Shown one piece after another: positions 7,704 through 14,734 of a stretch of DNA of 19,202 nucleotides. The first letter of the stretch is position 1, and the number at the start of each line of letters is the position of its first letter. The translations under genes were made by a program, and so were the position numbers. The notes beneath the pieces were generated by a model. The model was not told the origin of the DNA and did no database searches. It saw only the letters and a program-made list of their open reading frames with translations. Source of the DNA: Nitrospinota bacterium (GTDB taxonomy: Bacteria > Nitrospinota > Nitrospinia > JACRGO01); assembly GCA_016212295.1 (NCBI GenBank), contig JACRGO010000191.1, positions 1 through 19,202 on the forward strand, in the 5' to 3' direction.

Positions 7704-7934
7704 ATGAAAGAGCTAGTTGCTTATATGGCCAGGGAACTGGTCGATTTTCCCGAACAGGTGGAAGTCCGCGAGATTGAAGGCGAGAAGACCACTGTCGTGG
7801 AGCTGAAGGTGGCCAAGGACGATATAGGCAAGGTCATCGGACGCCAGGGGAAGACGGCCCGGGCCATGAGGAGTATTTTAAGCGCGACCGCCATGAAACA
7901 AGGCAAGCGGGCGATGCTCGAGATATTGGAGTAA
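7704..7934 (+). CDS. khpA: KH-domain RNA-binding protein KhpA (YlqC-like)
   Basis: A small RNA-binding protein of the KhpA/YlqC family. In Gram-positive bacteria it pairs with KhpB and affects cell-wall growth and RNA metabolism; its role in this lineage is not established. The 76 residues include the KH signature [19 protein letters not shown] with GRQG as the GxxG nucleic-acid-binding loop (about residues 47-50). The length is typical of the family. ATG 7704 has GGAG 7 nt upstream. It precedes rimM by 24 nt and is almost certainly co-transcribed with rimM and trmD, a very common arrangement. Confidence 0.93.
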   Translation: MKELVAYMARELVDFPEQVEVREIEGEKTTVVELKVAKDDIGKVIGRQGKTARAMRSILSATAMKQGKRAMLEILE

Positions 7935-7958
7935 CCCGGCCTGTCATCGTTATCCATA

Positions 7959-8480
7959 ATGCCGATTAAATTCATTGAAATTGGGAAGATTTTTAAGCCT
8001 CATGGGCTCAAGGGAGATGTAAAGTTTTATCCTTCTTCTCCCGATCTTTCCCTGTTTGAGGAATTCCCCTTCGTGTATCTCCCGCCGGTTGGAGGAGAAA
8101 GGAAGCGGCTTGTTATCACCAAGGTAAAGCCTTGCGGGAAATTCGCGATTCTCCATTTCGAGGGCGTCGATTCCATAGAGGCGGCTGAGCGCTTGTCGGG
8201 AATGGCGCTTGAGGTCCCGGAGGAGCAATTCCCGAAGCTTCCGGAAGGCGAGTATTACCAGTTTCAACTTATCGGGTTGGAGGTCGTCACAGAGTCCGGG
8301 GAGCGGCTGGGGACGGTGCGCGATATTATTGAAACCGGAAGCAATGATGTTTATGAAGTGGCGGACGGGAAGGGAGCTTCCTTTCTTTTGCCGGCAATCA
8401 AGGACGTGGTTCGCAAGGTGAGTTTAGAGGAAAAAAAAATCATCATCCGGGTGATGGAAGGCATGCTGGATGGCGATTGA
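7959..8480 (+). CDS. rimM: 16S rRNA processing protein RimM
   Basis: RimM helps mature the head of the 30S subunit and binds ribosomal protein S19. The 173 residues show the N-terminal beta-barrel (FIEIGKIFKPHGLKGDVKFYP; FEGVDSIEAAERLSGMALEV) and the C-terminal PRC-barrel (YYQFQLIGLEVVTESGERLGTVRDIIETGSNDVYEV; LLPAIKDVV). Length and motifs are standard. ATG 7959 matches the usual family start but has no clear Shine-Dalgarno sequence, suggesting translation coupled to khpA 24 nt upstream. Its last 11 nt overlap the start of trmD. Confidence 0.96.
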   Translation: MPIKFIEIGKIFKPHGLKGDVKFYPSSPDLSLFEEFPFVYLPPVGGERKRLVITKVKPCGKFAILHFEGVDSIEAAERLSGMALEVPEEQFPKLPEGEYYQFQLIGLEVVTESGERLGTVRDIIETGSNDVYEVADGKGASFLLPAIKDVVRKVSLEEKKIIIRVMEGMLDGD

Positions 8481-9207
8481 ATTCCATATAATTTCCATTT
8501 TTCCGGGCATGTTTGAGCCCGTGCTGAACGAGAGCGTTCTCAAGCGGGCCAGGGAAAAAGGATGTTTGAAAATTTTTCTACACGACCTTAGGGATTACGC
8601 CGGGGACCGGCATCGCACCACGGACGATTATCCATACGGCGGGGGATCCGGAATGGTCATGAAACCCGCTCCCTTGGCCGCTGCCATAGAGGCGGTGAAG
8701 GAAAAGGCCCCGGGCGCAAGGGTGGTCATGATGACCCCGCAGGGCGTTCCTTTCACCCAGGCAAAGGCCCTCGAAATCTCCGCGTGGGAGAAGGTGATTC
8801 TCGTTTGCGGGCGTTACGAGGGGGTGGATGAGCGCATAAGACAATTTTTCGTGGACGAGGAGCTTAGCATCGGCGATTATGTCCTGACCGGAGGCGAACT
8901 CGCGGCCATGGTGGTGGTTGACGCGGTTTCCAGGCTTGTTCCAGGGGTCCTCGGGTGCGAGGGGTCGCTCAAGGAGGAGACTTTTTCGGAGCCGATGCTG
9001 GAATATCCTCAATACACCAGGCCGGAAAACTTCAGAGGCCACGCGGTCCCGCCGGTATTGCTTTCCGGGAACCATGAGGAGATACGGAAGTGGAGGAGGC
9101 GGGAGTCCTTGAGCCGGACCTTGGCAAAACGTCCTGAACTCCTGGCAAAAGTCCAGCTTGGCGAAGAGGACATTAAAATGCTTGAAACCATTGAACGAAT
9201 TGTCTGA
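8470..9207 (+). CDS. trmD: tRNA (guanine-N1-)-methyltransferase TrmD
   Basis: TrmD uses S-adenosylmethionine to methylate G37 of tRNAs reading CNN codons, preventing +1 frameshifting. The 245 residues carry the SPOUT trefoil-knot motifs VILVCGRYEGVDERI and SIGDYVLTGGELAAMVVVDAVSRL, plus the N-terminal IISIFPGMFEPVLNESVLKRA and HRTTDDYPYGGGSGMVMKP typical of TrmD. The start ATG 8470 lies inside rimM, an 11-nt overlap that points to translational coupling. The stop TGA 9205-9207 overlaps the likely TTG start of the next methyltransferase gene. Confidence 0.97.
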   Translation: MAIEFHIISIFPGMFEPVLNESVLKRAREKGCLKIFLHDLRDYAGDRHRTTDDYPYGGGSGMVMKPAPLAAAIEAVKEKAPGARVVMMTPQGVPFTQAKALEISAWEKVILVCGRYEGVDERIRQFFVDEELSIGDYVLTGGELAAMVVVDAVSRLVPGVLGCEGSLKEETFSEPMLEYPQYTRPENFRGHAVPPVLLSGNHEEIRKWRRRESLSRTLAKRPELLAKVQLGEEDIKMLETIERIV

Positions 9208-9769
9208 AAAAAAAGGGATATATGTTGGACTGGTCCACTACCCCGTGTACAATAAGCATAAGGAGGTGGTGGTGGCGTCCATAACCACCATCGATATCCA
9301 CGATTTTTCCAGAATAGCCAGGACGTACGGGGTTGACAAGGTTTACGTGGTGACGCCGCTTAAGGCGCAGCAGGAACTTGCCCGCAAGATGTTCAGCCAT
9401 TGGATGTCCGGGTACGGGGCTGGATACAACCCGACCCGTAAGGAAGCTATTTCAAGGATCGGCGTGAATGACAGCGTGGAGGAGGTTATCCGGGAAATAG
9501 AGTCCCTGCACGGCAAGGGGCCAAAGGTAATCATCACCGGCGCGAAGGCTTATAAGAAATGCATAAGCTATGAAGAGGCCAGGGAAATGACGCGAAAGGA
9601 AGGCCCGGTTCTGATCCTGTTCGGCACCGGCTGGGGACTGGAAAAAAGCCTGGTGGAGAAGGCCGACTTTGTCCTGGCCCCGATCCAGGGAAACACTGAT
9701 TACAACCATCTCCCGGTAAGGGCGGCGGCGGCTATTGCAATTGACCGGATACTTGGAGACAGGGATTAA
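9200..9769 (+). CDS. SPOUT-family RNA methyltransferase beside trmD
   Basis: A predicted SAM-dependent RNA methyltransferase of the family usually found between trmD and rplS in Desulfobacterota and some other phyla (Methyltrn_RNA_4 type). Its substrate is unknown to me. Motifs include GIYVGLVHYPVYNK at the start, TNLDIHD-like TTIDIHDFSRIARTYGV, and the C-terminal knot FGTGWGLEKSLVEKADFVLAPI followed by YNHLPVRAAAAIAIDRILG. The family begins close to IYVGLVHYP, so I prefer TTG 9200 (189 aa), which overlaps the trmD stop. A further upstream TTG at 9158 is possible but would add 14 residues read from inside trmD. No strong ribosome binding site is seen, consistent with coupling to trmD. Confidence 0.85.
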   Translation: MSEKKGIYVGLVHYPVYNKHKEVVVASITTIDIHDFSRIARTYGVDKVYVVTPLKAQQELARKMFSHWMSGYGAGYNPTRKEAISRIGVNDSVEEVIREIESLHGKGPKVIITGAKAYKKCISYEEAREMTRKEGPVLILFGTGWGLEKSLVEKADFVLAPIQGNTDYNHLPVRAAAAIAIDRILGDRD

Positions 9770-9783
9770 ATTTATAATTTCAA

Positions 9784-9825
9784 ATTTGAGATTTCGGATT
9801 TGAGATTTGAGATTTCGGATTTGAG
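9784..9825. repeat. Tandem heptamer array ATTTGAG/ATTTCGG, six units
   Basis: Six consecutive 7-nt units read ATTTGAG, ATTTCGG, ATTTGAG, ATTTGAG, ATTTCGG, ATTTGAG, then decay to ATTGTAA. The period equals that of the unrelated GAACRTC array at 7093-7127. The array begins 14 nt after the methyltransferase stop codon and lies upstream of rplS. Confidence 0.8.
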
Positions 9826-9871
9826 ATTGTAAAAGAAAGCGCTGCTGATAACTCATAATTCTTTGTGTTCC

Positions 9872-9931
9872 TTTGTGTCTTAGTGTCTTTGTGGCAAAAA
9901 CAATATGGCCACAAAGGCGCGAAGACACAAA
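9872..9931. repeat. TTTGTGTCTTnG inverted repeat upstream of rplS
   Basis: The left arm 9872-9895 (TTTGTGTCTTAGTGTC, then TTTGTGGC) and the right arm 9908-9931 are inverted copies at about 20 of 24 positions, around a 12-nt loop. A CTTTGTGTTC unit directly before (9861-9870) repeats the arm start, giving a 10-nt period. It resembles a widely dispersed intergenic repeat. In RNA it would form a long hairpin about 60 nt before rplS. Confidence 0.7.
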
Positions 9932-9991
9932 GGGCCGCTAAGTTTAAAATACGAATTACTATAATAAAAATTTTAATCAAGGAGAATGCGC

Positions 9992-10402
9992 ATGAACGCA
10001 GTAGACGAAATTGAAAGAACTCAGATGAAGAAAAAGGTCCCGTCCTTCTGTGTCGGCGACACGGTGAAGGTCCACATGACCATCAAGGAAGGGGACAAGG
10101 AAAGGGTCCAGGTATTCGAGGGGGTCGTCATCGCCCGGAAACACGGCGGCGTAAGGGAGACCTTCACCGTGAGGAAAATATCCTTCGGCGTCGGGGTTGA
10201 GAGGGTTTTCCCTATCCATTCCCCCAAGGTCGGAAAAATCGAAGTGGCGCGGCACGGAAGGGTAAGAAGGGCGAAGCTCTATTATCTCAGGGACCTCAAG
10301 GGCAAGGCGTCCAAGACAAAGGAAAAGAGCAGGCAGCAGATCCAAAAAACCAGGCAAGAAGCCGTTGCTGGGGCGCCGGAAAAAGCCGCGGCTTCTTCAT
10401 AA
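9992..10402 (+). CDS. rplS: 50S ribosomal protein L19
   Basis: L19 sits at the 30S-50S interface and helps form an intersubunit bridge. The sequence shows [35 protein letters not shown] and [22 protein letters not shown], followed by [25 protein letters not shown], all typical. ATG 9992 (136 aa) is chosen over ATG 9986 because AGGAG at 9980-9984 is 7 nt away from the former and one nucleotide from the latter. The usual length is about 115-120; the extra 20 or so residues form a charged, then Ala/Gly-rich tail. It follows the methyltransferase after a 222-nt repeat-bearing gap. The rnhB gene that often comes next in related genomes is absent. Confidence 0.96.
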   Translation: MNAVDEIERTQMKKKVPSFCVGDTVKVHMTIKEGDKERVQVFEGVVIARKHGGVRETFTVRKISFGVGVERVFPIHSPKVGKIEVARHGRVRRAKLYYLRDLKGKASKTKEKSRQQIQKTRQEAVAGAPEKAAASS

Positions 10403-10511
10403 TGGCGCGGCATGGCCGCTGCAAATGAGATTCGCATGCCCTTCAGCAATATCGGCGGGTATCGATATAGTTTGGTTTCTCTGAATCCTGACCCCTGGAA
10501 CCATTACACTG

Positions 10512-11507
10512 ATGTCCTTTAAGAACATATTCGGGCATGAACGCCAAACGGAACTTCTTCAGAGGGCCATTATTTCCGGTAACGTCTCCCATGCCTATCT
10601 TTTTCATGGACCTGAAGGCGTGGGGAAAAAATTGGCGGCCTGCACCCTCGCGCAGGCGTTGAATTGCGAGCGGAGAGACGGCGACTCCTGCGGACAATGC
10701 CGTTCCTGCCGGAACATCCTTAAAGGGACCCATCCGGACGTCCTCTTCGTTCAGCCGGAGGAAGGCTATATACGGATCGAGGAGATCAGGGCCGTCCAGA
10801 AAATGCTGGGATATCGCGCCTTTGAAGGCGGATGGAAGATCGCGATCATGGAAGGCTGCGATGAAATGTCCATCGGCGCGGCCAATTCCTTTCTCAAGAC
10901 CCTGGAAGAACCCCCGGACCGCACCACGATCATTTTAATCTGCTCCAACTATAATTCCCTCCTCCCCACCATTTTTTCAAGATGCCAGAGGATCAGGTTT
11001 AATCCGTTGCATGGCGGCCGGATTCAGGATATCCTTATAAAAGTAAAGGGCGCGCCGCTGGAAGCTGCTTGCGCCATGGCCTCCCTTGCCGATGGAAGCC
11101 TTGGACGCGCCTTTTCGATAGACCTCCAGGAGGCTATAAAGTTAAGGAACGAGGCGTTTGACCTGATTTTGGAAAGCGGGGGGCGGGACGTGGTGGACCT
11201 TTTTGCCCTTGGCAAGAAAATTTCGGGCATGAAGGAAGAGCTGAAGGGGCTGCTTTGCTGGATGTTGACCCTGGCCAGGGACTTGGCGGTTACGAAAATC
11301 ACGGGGGAAAGGGGCTTGGTTAAAAACAAGGACCTCCTCCCAAAAATAGAGGCATTGGCGAAAAAATTCAGCCACGAGGCCCTTCAGGGGATGTTCGAGA
11401 GCATTAACGGCGCGCTTGCCTCCATTCAAAGGCATGCCAATCCTCAATTGACCATGGACCACCTGTTGATAAGCTTAACGGCCCGCGGGCGGACTTTAAA
11501 GAATTAA
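10512..11507 (+). CDS. holB: DNA polymerase III delta' subunit
   Basis: Delta' is part of the clamp loader that places the sliding clamp on primed DNA. The 331-residue protein is an AAA+ ATPase relative: P-loop GPEGVGKK from G33, four cysteines C52, C60, C63 and C66 of the clamp-loader zinc module, ANSFLKTLEEPP, and the arginine-finger SRC motif (IFSRCQRIRF) that in delta' helps neighbouring subunits hydrolyse ATP. A P-loop is retained, unlike in E. coli delta'. ATG 10512 gives the usual MSFKNIFGHERQ start, though the ribosome binding site is weak. It lies 109 nt after rplS, and an AT-rich 312-nt gap separates it from ricT. tmk, its common partner, is not adjacent. Confidence 0.92.
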   Translation: MSFKNIFGHERQTELLQRAIISGNVSHAYLFHGPEGVGKKLAACTLAQALNCERRDGDSCGQCRSCRNILKGTHPDVLFVQPEEGYIRIEEIRAVQKMLGYRAFEGGWKIAIMEGCDEMSIGAANSFLKTLEEPPDRTTIILICSNYNSLLPTIFSRCQRIRFNPLHGGRIQDILIKVKGAPLEAACAMASLADGSLGRAFSIDLQEAIKLRNEAFDLILESGGRDVVDLFALGKKISGMKEELKGLLCWMLTLARDLAVTKITGERGLVKNKDLLPKIEALAKKFSHEALQGMFESINGALASIQRHANPQLTMDHLLISLTARGRTLKN

Positions 11508-11554
11508 CATCGAACAGTAAGGGCACGATGCATCGTGCCCCAACATCGAACGTT
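11505..11554. repeat. 20-bp perfect palindrome flanked by AACATCGAAC repeats
   Basis: Positions 11521-11540 are a perfect palindrome (GGGCACGATG and its reverse complement). AACATCGAAC stands on both sides, at 11506-11515 and 11542-11551. The flanks use the same heptamer unit as the array at 7093-7127. The palindrome could form a hairpin in the holB transcript, but no T-run follows. Confidence 0.7.
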
Positions 11555-11819
11555 GAAAAAGGAGGAAAGGATTTAACACACTTCGATTTTAAAGGTTACG
11601 AATTAACGTTTGATGATGACAATACAAATCACAATTGTCAAATAACAAATAAATAACAATAACCAAAATTACAAACAAGGAAAAGGAATTATTTTGGACA
11701 TTCGGTAATTGTAATTTGTGATTTATTTGTAATTTGATATTTGTGATTTTGTTTTCCTTTGGGTTGCGGCTAGCCGCGCCATGGCATCAGCGTTCTATTT
11801 TAAAATGGAAATTCCTATT
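11508..11819. other. 312-bp repeat-bearing gap between holB and ricT
   Basis: No gene is seen. The first 47 bp hold a perfect palindrome between GAACRTC-type heptamers; the middle and end are an AT-rich inverted repeat (11624-11752). A gggttgcggctagccgcgcc segment with a CGGCTAGCCG palindrome (11767-11776) closes the gap. Promoter elements for ricT-metG are not clear in the AT-rich sequence. Confidence 0.55.
11624..11752. repeat. Long AT-rich inverted repeat upstream of ricT
   Basis: The left arm (11624-11664, ACAAATCACAATTGTCAAAT onward) and the right arm (11704-11752, TTATTTGTAATTTGATATTT core) are imperfect inverted copies over about 40-50 nt around a spacer of about 40 nt. Both arms contain the shared core ACAAATAAAT. 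It belongs to a type of AT-rich dispersed repeat common between genes of environmental bacteria. It places a large cruciform just ahead of the ricT start. Confidence 0.7.
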
Positions 11820-12797
11820 ATGAATAATGAAAACCAAGCGGAAGCGGGGAAAGACGCCGTCGTCGAGCCCTCGCCGGTTATTTTTATAGTTGGCATAAAA
11901 TTCCTCGGCAGCGGCAAGGTATACCCTTACCTGTCAGGGGAAGGAAGCCTGAAGGTGGGGGAATGGGTGGTCGTGGAAATAGAAAACGGCGAGAATTTCG
12001 GGATGATCGCCTTCGCGAAACATCCCCTTGCCGACAAAAAGGCCGAGGCCGGTTCCTTCAAGCGGATATTGAGAAAGGCTTCTCCCGATGACATGGAACG
12101 GGTCCAGAGGAACACGGAATTGGAAAGGGAAGGATACCAGATCTGCCAGGAAAAGATCGAGGAAAGGGGACTTCCCATGAAACTCAGCAGGGTGGAGTTC
12201 AGTTTTGACAGCCAAAGGGCAACGTTTTATTTTACCGCGGAAGGCCGGGTGGATTTCCGGGATTTGGTGAGGGACCTGGCCCATCACTTCAAGACAAAGA
12301 TTGAAATGAAACAAATCGGCGTGCGGGACGAGGCCAGGATCATCGGCGGCTGCGGGCCTTGCGGGGTCAAGCTGTGCTGCGCGTCATTCCTGAAGGATTT
12401 TGAGCCGGTATCCATTAAAATGGCCAAGGACCAGAATCTTCCCCTTAACCCCGTGAAGATATCCGGCGTATGCGGGAGGCTCATGTGCTGCCTGGTCTAC
12501 GAGCATGAAATGTACAGGGAAGCCAGGAAAAAAATGCCGGTGTGCGGCGTGTGCGTAATGACGCCCAACGGCCAGGGCACGGTGGAAAAGGTGGACCTGC
12601 TGCAAGAGAAAATTTTAGTGGCCTACCCGGATACAGAAAAAAAAGAGACCATGCTTTTTTCGGAGGTCACTGTCGTGAAGAATGTGCCGCCGCCGGCGCA
12701 GGAAAAAACGCAGGAAAAAACATCTGAAAAAGCGCCGGAAAAGGGGTCCGGAAGAAAAGAAGGCCAAGCAAGACATCATGGCAGGAGAAGACCGTAG
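11820..12797 (+). CDS. ricT: PSP1-domain iron-sulfur protein RicT (YaaT-like)
   Basis: In Bacillus, RicT with RicA and RicF carries iron-sulfur clusters and adjusts RNase Y-dependent mRNA processing; the role outside Firmicutes is less clear. The PSP1 domain is well marked: DEARIIGGCGPCGVKLCCASFL with C178, C181, C186 and C187, then NPVKISGVCGRLMCCLVYE with C218, C223 and C224, the conserved cysteines of the family. The C-terminal 35 residues or so are a Lys/Glu/Pro-rich, probably disordered tail. I chose ATG 11820 (325 aa), which has GGA 10 nt upstream; in-frame ATGs at 11781 and 11805 lack any ribosome binding site. The stop TAG shares one base with the GTG start of metG, so the two are co-translated. 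holB, ricT and metG together form a recurrent cluster. Confidence 0.9.
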   Translation: MNNENQAEAGKDAVVEPSPVIFIVGIKFLGSGKVYPYLSGEGSLKVGEWVVVEIENGENFGMIAFAKHPLADKKAEAGSFKRILRKASPDDMERVQRNTELEREGYQICQEKIEERGLPMKLSRVEFSFDSQRATFYFTAEGRVDFRDLVRDLAHHFKTKIEMKQIGVRDEARIIGGCGPCGVKLCCASFLKDFEPVSIKMAKDQNLPLNPVKISGVCGRLMCCLVYEHEMYREARKKMPVCGVCVMTPNGQGTVEKVDLLQEKILVAYPDTEKKETMLFSEVTVVKNVPPPAQEKTQEKTSEKAPEKGSGRKEGQARHHGRRRP

Positions 12798-14734
12798 TGC
12801 CAGGAAAAAAATTTTATATCACCACGCCCATCTATTACGTAAACGACCAGCCTCATATCGGGCACGCCTACACCACCATAGCGGCTGACGTAGTGGCGCG
12901 ATACAAGAGACAGCGCGGCCACGATGTGTTTTTTCTGACCGGCGTGGATGAGCACGGCCAGAAGGTGCAGGAAGCCGCGAAAAAAAGGAATGTCCCCCCG
13001 AAGCAGCATTGCGACGAGCTTTGCGTCCGCTTCAAGGACCTTTGGCGGGCCCTCCACATTTCCAATGATTATTTTATCCGCACCACGGATGAGGCGCACA
13101 AGGACGCGGTCAGGTCGGCCTTGCAAAAACTCCACGACAAGGGCGAAATCTACAAGGGCAGCTACGAGGGCTGGTATTGTCTCCCGGATGAGCGGTTTTG
13201 GATGGAGAAGGACCTCGTGGACGGCAATTGCCCGGAATGCGGAAGAAAAGTGGAGCATATCAAGGAGTATAATTATTTTTTCAAGATGGGCTCCCGCAAG
13301 GATTGGCTCGTGGAACATATCCGCTCCCACCCGGATTTCATACAGCCGGAAAGCAGGCGGAATGAGGTCCTGGGCTTTCTCCTCAGCAAGGACTTGGGAG
13401 ACCTGTGCATTTCCAGGCCCAAGGAAAGGCTCGCCTGGGGCATTCCCCTTCCCTTTGACGAGGGGTATGTCACTTATGTCTGGTTCGACGCCCTGCTGAA
13501 CTACGCCTCAGGCGTTGGATATCCCTCGGATGAAAAACAGTTCAGGACCCGATGGCCGGCCTCTTTTCATTTGGTCGGCAAGGACATATTGACCACCCAC
13601 TCGGTCTACTGGTCCACCATGCTGGAGGCGCTCGGCCTTCCCTTGCCTGAATCCATTTTCGCGCACGGGTGGTGGACCATCAACGGCCGGAAGATGTCAA
13701 AGTCGCTCCAGAACGTCGTGGAGCCTAATCAACTCGTGGACGAATTCGGCGCCGAGCCGATACGGTACTTCCTGCTTCGCGAGGTCCCATTCGGGTTGGA
13801 CGGGGATTTTTCCCGCCATGCCCTTATAGGCAGGATCAACAGCGACCTGGCCAATAATCTTGGGAACCTTTTCAGCCGCGCCCTCCAGATGATAATGAAG
13901 TTCAGCGGAGGCGAGGTCCCGGCGCCGGGCGCGGCCGGCGAAGGGGACGCCGAACTCAAGTCCATAGCCGGCGGAATCGTGGAGGGACTTAACGCCCAAT
14001 ACCAGGTCCTGGCCTTCAGCAAGATACTTGCCTCCATCTGGCATCTCGTGGATTTTTCCAATAAGTACATCGTGGTGAACGAGCCGTGGAGTCTTGCTAA
14101 ATCGGATGAAAAACGGGCCAGGCTTAACACGGTCCTTTACAATGTGGCGGAATCCCTGCGGATCACGGCGGTCTTGATCTATCCCTTCATGCCCCAAACC
14201 GCTGGAAGGATGCTGGACCAGCTTGGCCTCAAAACAGATGCGTCAGGGGTCGATCCGGGATCATTGAAGGAATGGGGAGGACTCCCAAGCGGGCTGAAGG
14301 TCAACCTTGGAGACGCGCTGTTCCCCAGGATAGACGAGAAAAGGGCGAAAAAAATCCTGGCCGGGGCGGAGCCAGCCGCGCTGCCGGACCAGGCAACTGA
14401 AGAGAAAGACCGGATAACCATTGAGGACTTCATGAAGGTGGACTTGCGCGCAGGAGTGATAAGGGAAGCGGAAAGGATCGAGAAGTCCAAAAAACTCCTG
14501 AAGCTGAAAGTGGATATAGGGAGTGAGACCCGGCAGGTCTGCGCCGGCATAGCAGAGAGCTATGCGCCGGAGGACCTCTTGGGCAAGAAGATCATCCTGG
14601 TCGCCAATCTCCAGCCCGCCAAGTTGATGGGGATCGAGTCTCAGGGCATGGTCCTTGCCGCCTCGGCCGGAGACAGGATCATCCTTGCCGGTTTCAACGG
14701 CGGCGAAGTCGGGCCGGGCTGGAAGGTTAAATAA
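12797..14734 (+). CDS. metG: Methionyl-tRNA synthetase with C-terminal tRNA-binding domain
   Basis: MetRS charges tRNA-Met with methionine in the cytosol. The 645 residues hold the class I HIGH motif (PHIGH, 19-23), KMSKS at 299-303, the anticodon-binding helical domain (about 380-520, WSLAKSDEKRARLNTVLYNVAESLRI) and a C-terminal EMAP/Arc1p-like tRNA-binding domain from about 540 (ITIEDFMKVDLRAGVI... KLMGIESQGMVLAAS). The single zinc knuckle is C128-x2-D131 and C145-x2-C148, so the second ligand position is Asp instead of Cys. The start is GTG 12797 (MPGKKFYITTPIYYVNDQ) with GGAGAAG 7 nt upstream, overlapping the ricT stop by one base. Its TAA abuts the stop of the convergent kinase gene with no intervening base. 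Confidence 0.97.
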   Translation: MPGKKFYITTPIYYVNDQPHIGHAYTTIAADVVARYKRQRGHDVFFLTGVDEHGQKVQEAAKKRNVPPKQHCDELCVRFKDLWRALHISNDYFIRTTDEAHKDAVRSALQKLHDKGEIYKGSYEGWYCLPDERFWMEKDLVDGNCPECGRKVEHIKEYNYFFKMGSRKDWLVEHIRSHPDFIQPESRRNEVLGFLLSKDLGDLCISRPKERLAWGIPLPFDEGYVTYVWFDALLNYASGVGYPSDEKQFRTRWPASFHLVGKDILTTHSVYWSTMLEALGLPLPESIFAHGWWTINGRKMSKSLQNVVEPNQLVDEFGAEPIRYFLLREVPFGLDGDFSRHALIGRINSDLANNLGNLFSRALQMIMKFSGGEVPAPGAAGEGDAELKSIAGGIVEGLNAQYQVLAFSKILASIWHLVDFSNKYIVVNEPWSLAKSDEKRARLNTVLYNVAESLRITAVLIYPFMPQTAGRMLDQLGLKTDASGVDPGSLKEWGGLPSGLKVNLGDALFPRIDEKRAKKILAGAEPAALPDQATEEKDRITIEDFMKVDLRAGVIREAERIEKSKKLLKLKVDIGSETRQVCAGIAESYAPEDLLGKKIILVANLQPAKLMGIESQGMVLAASAGDRIILAGFNGGEVGPGWKVK

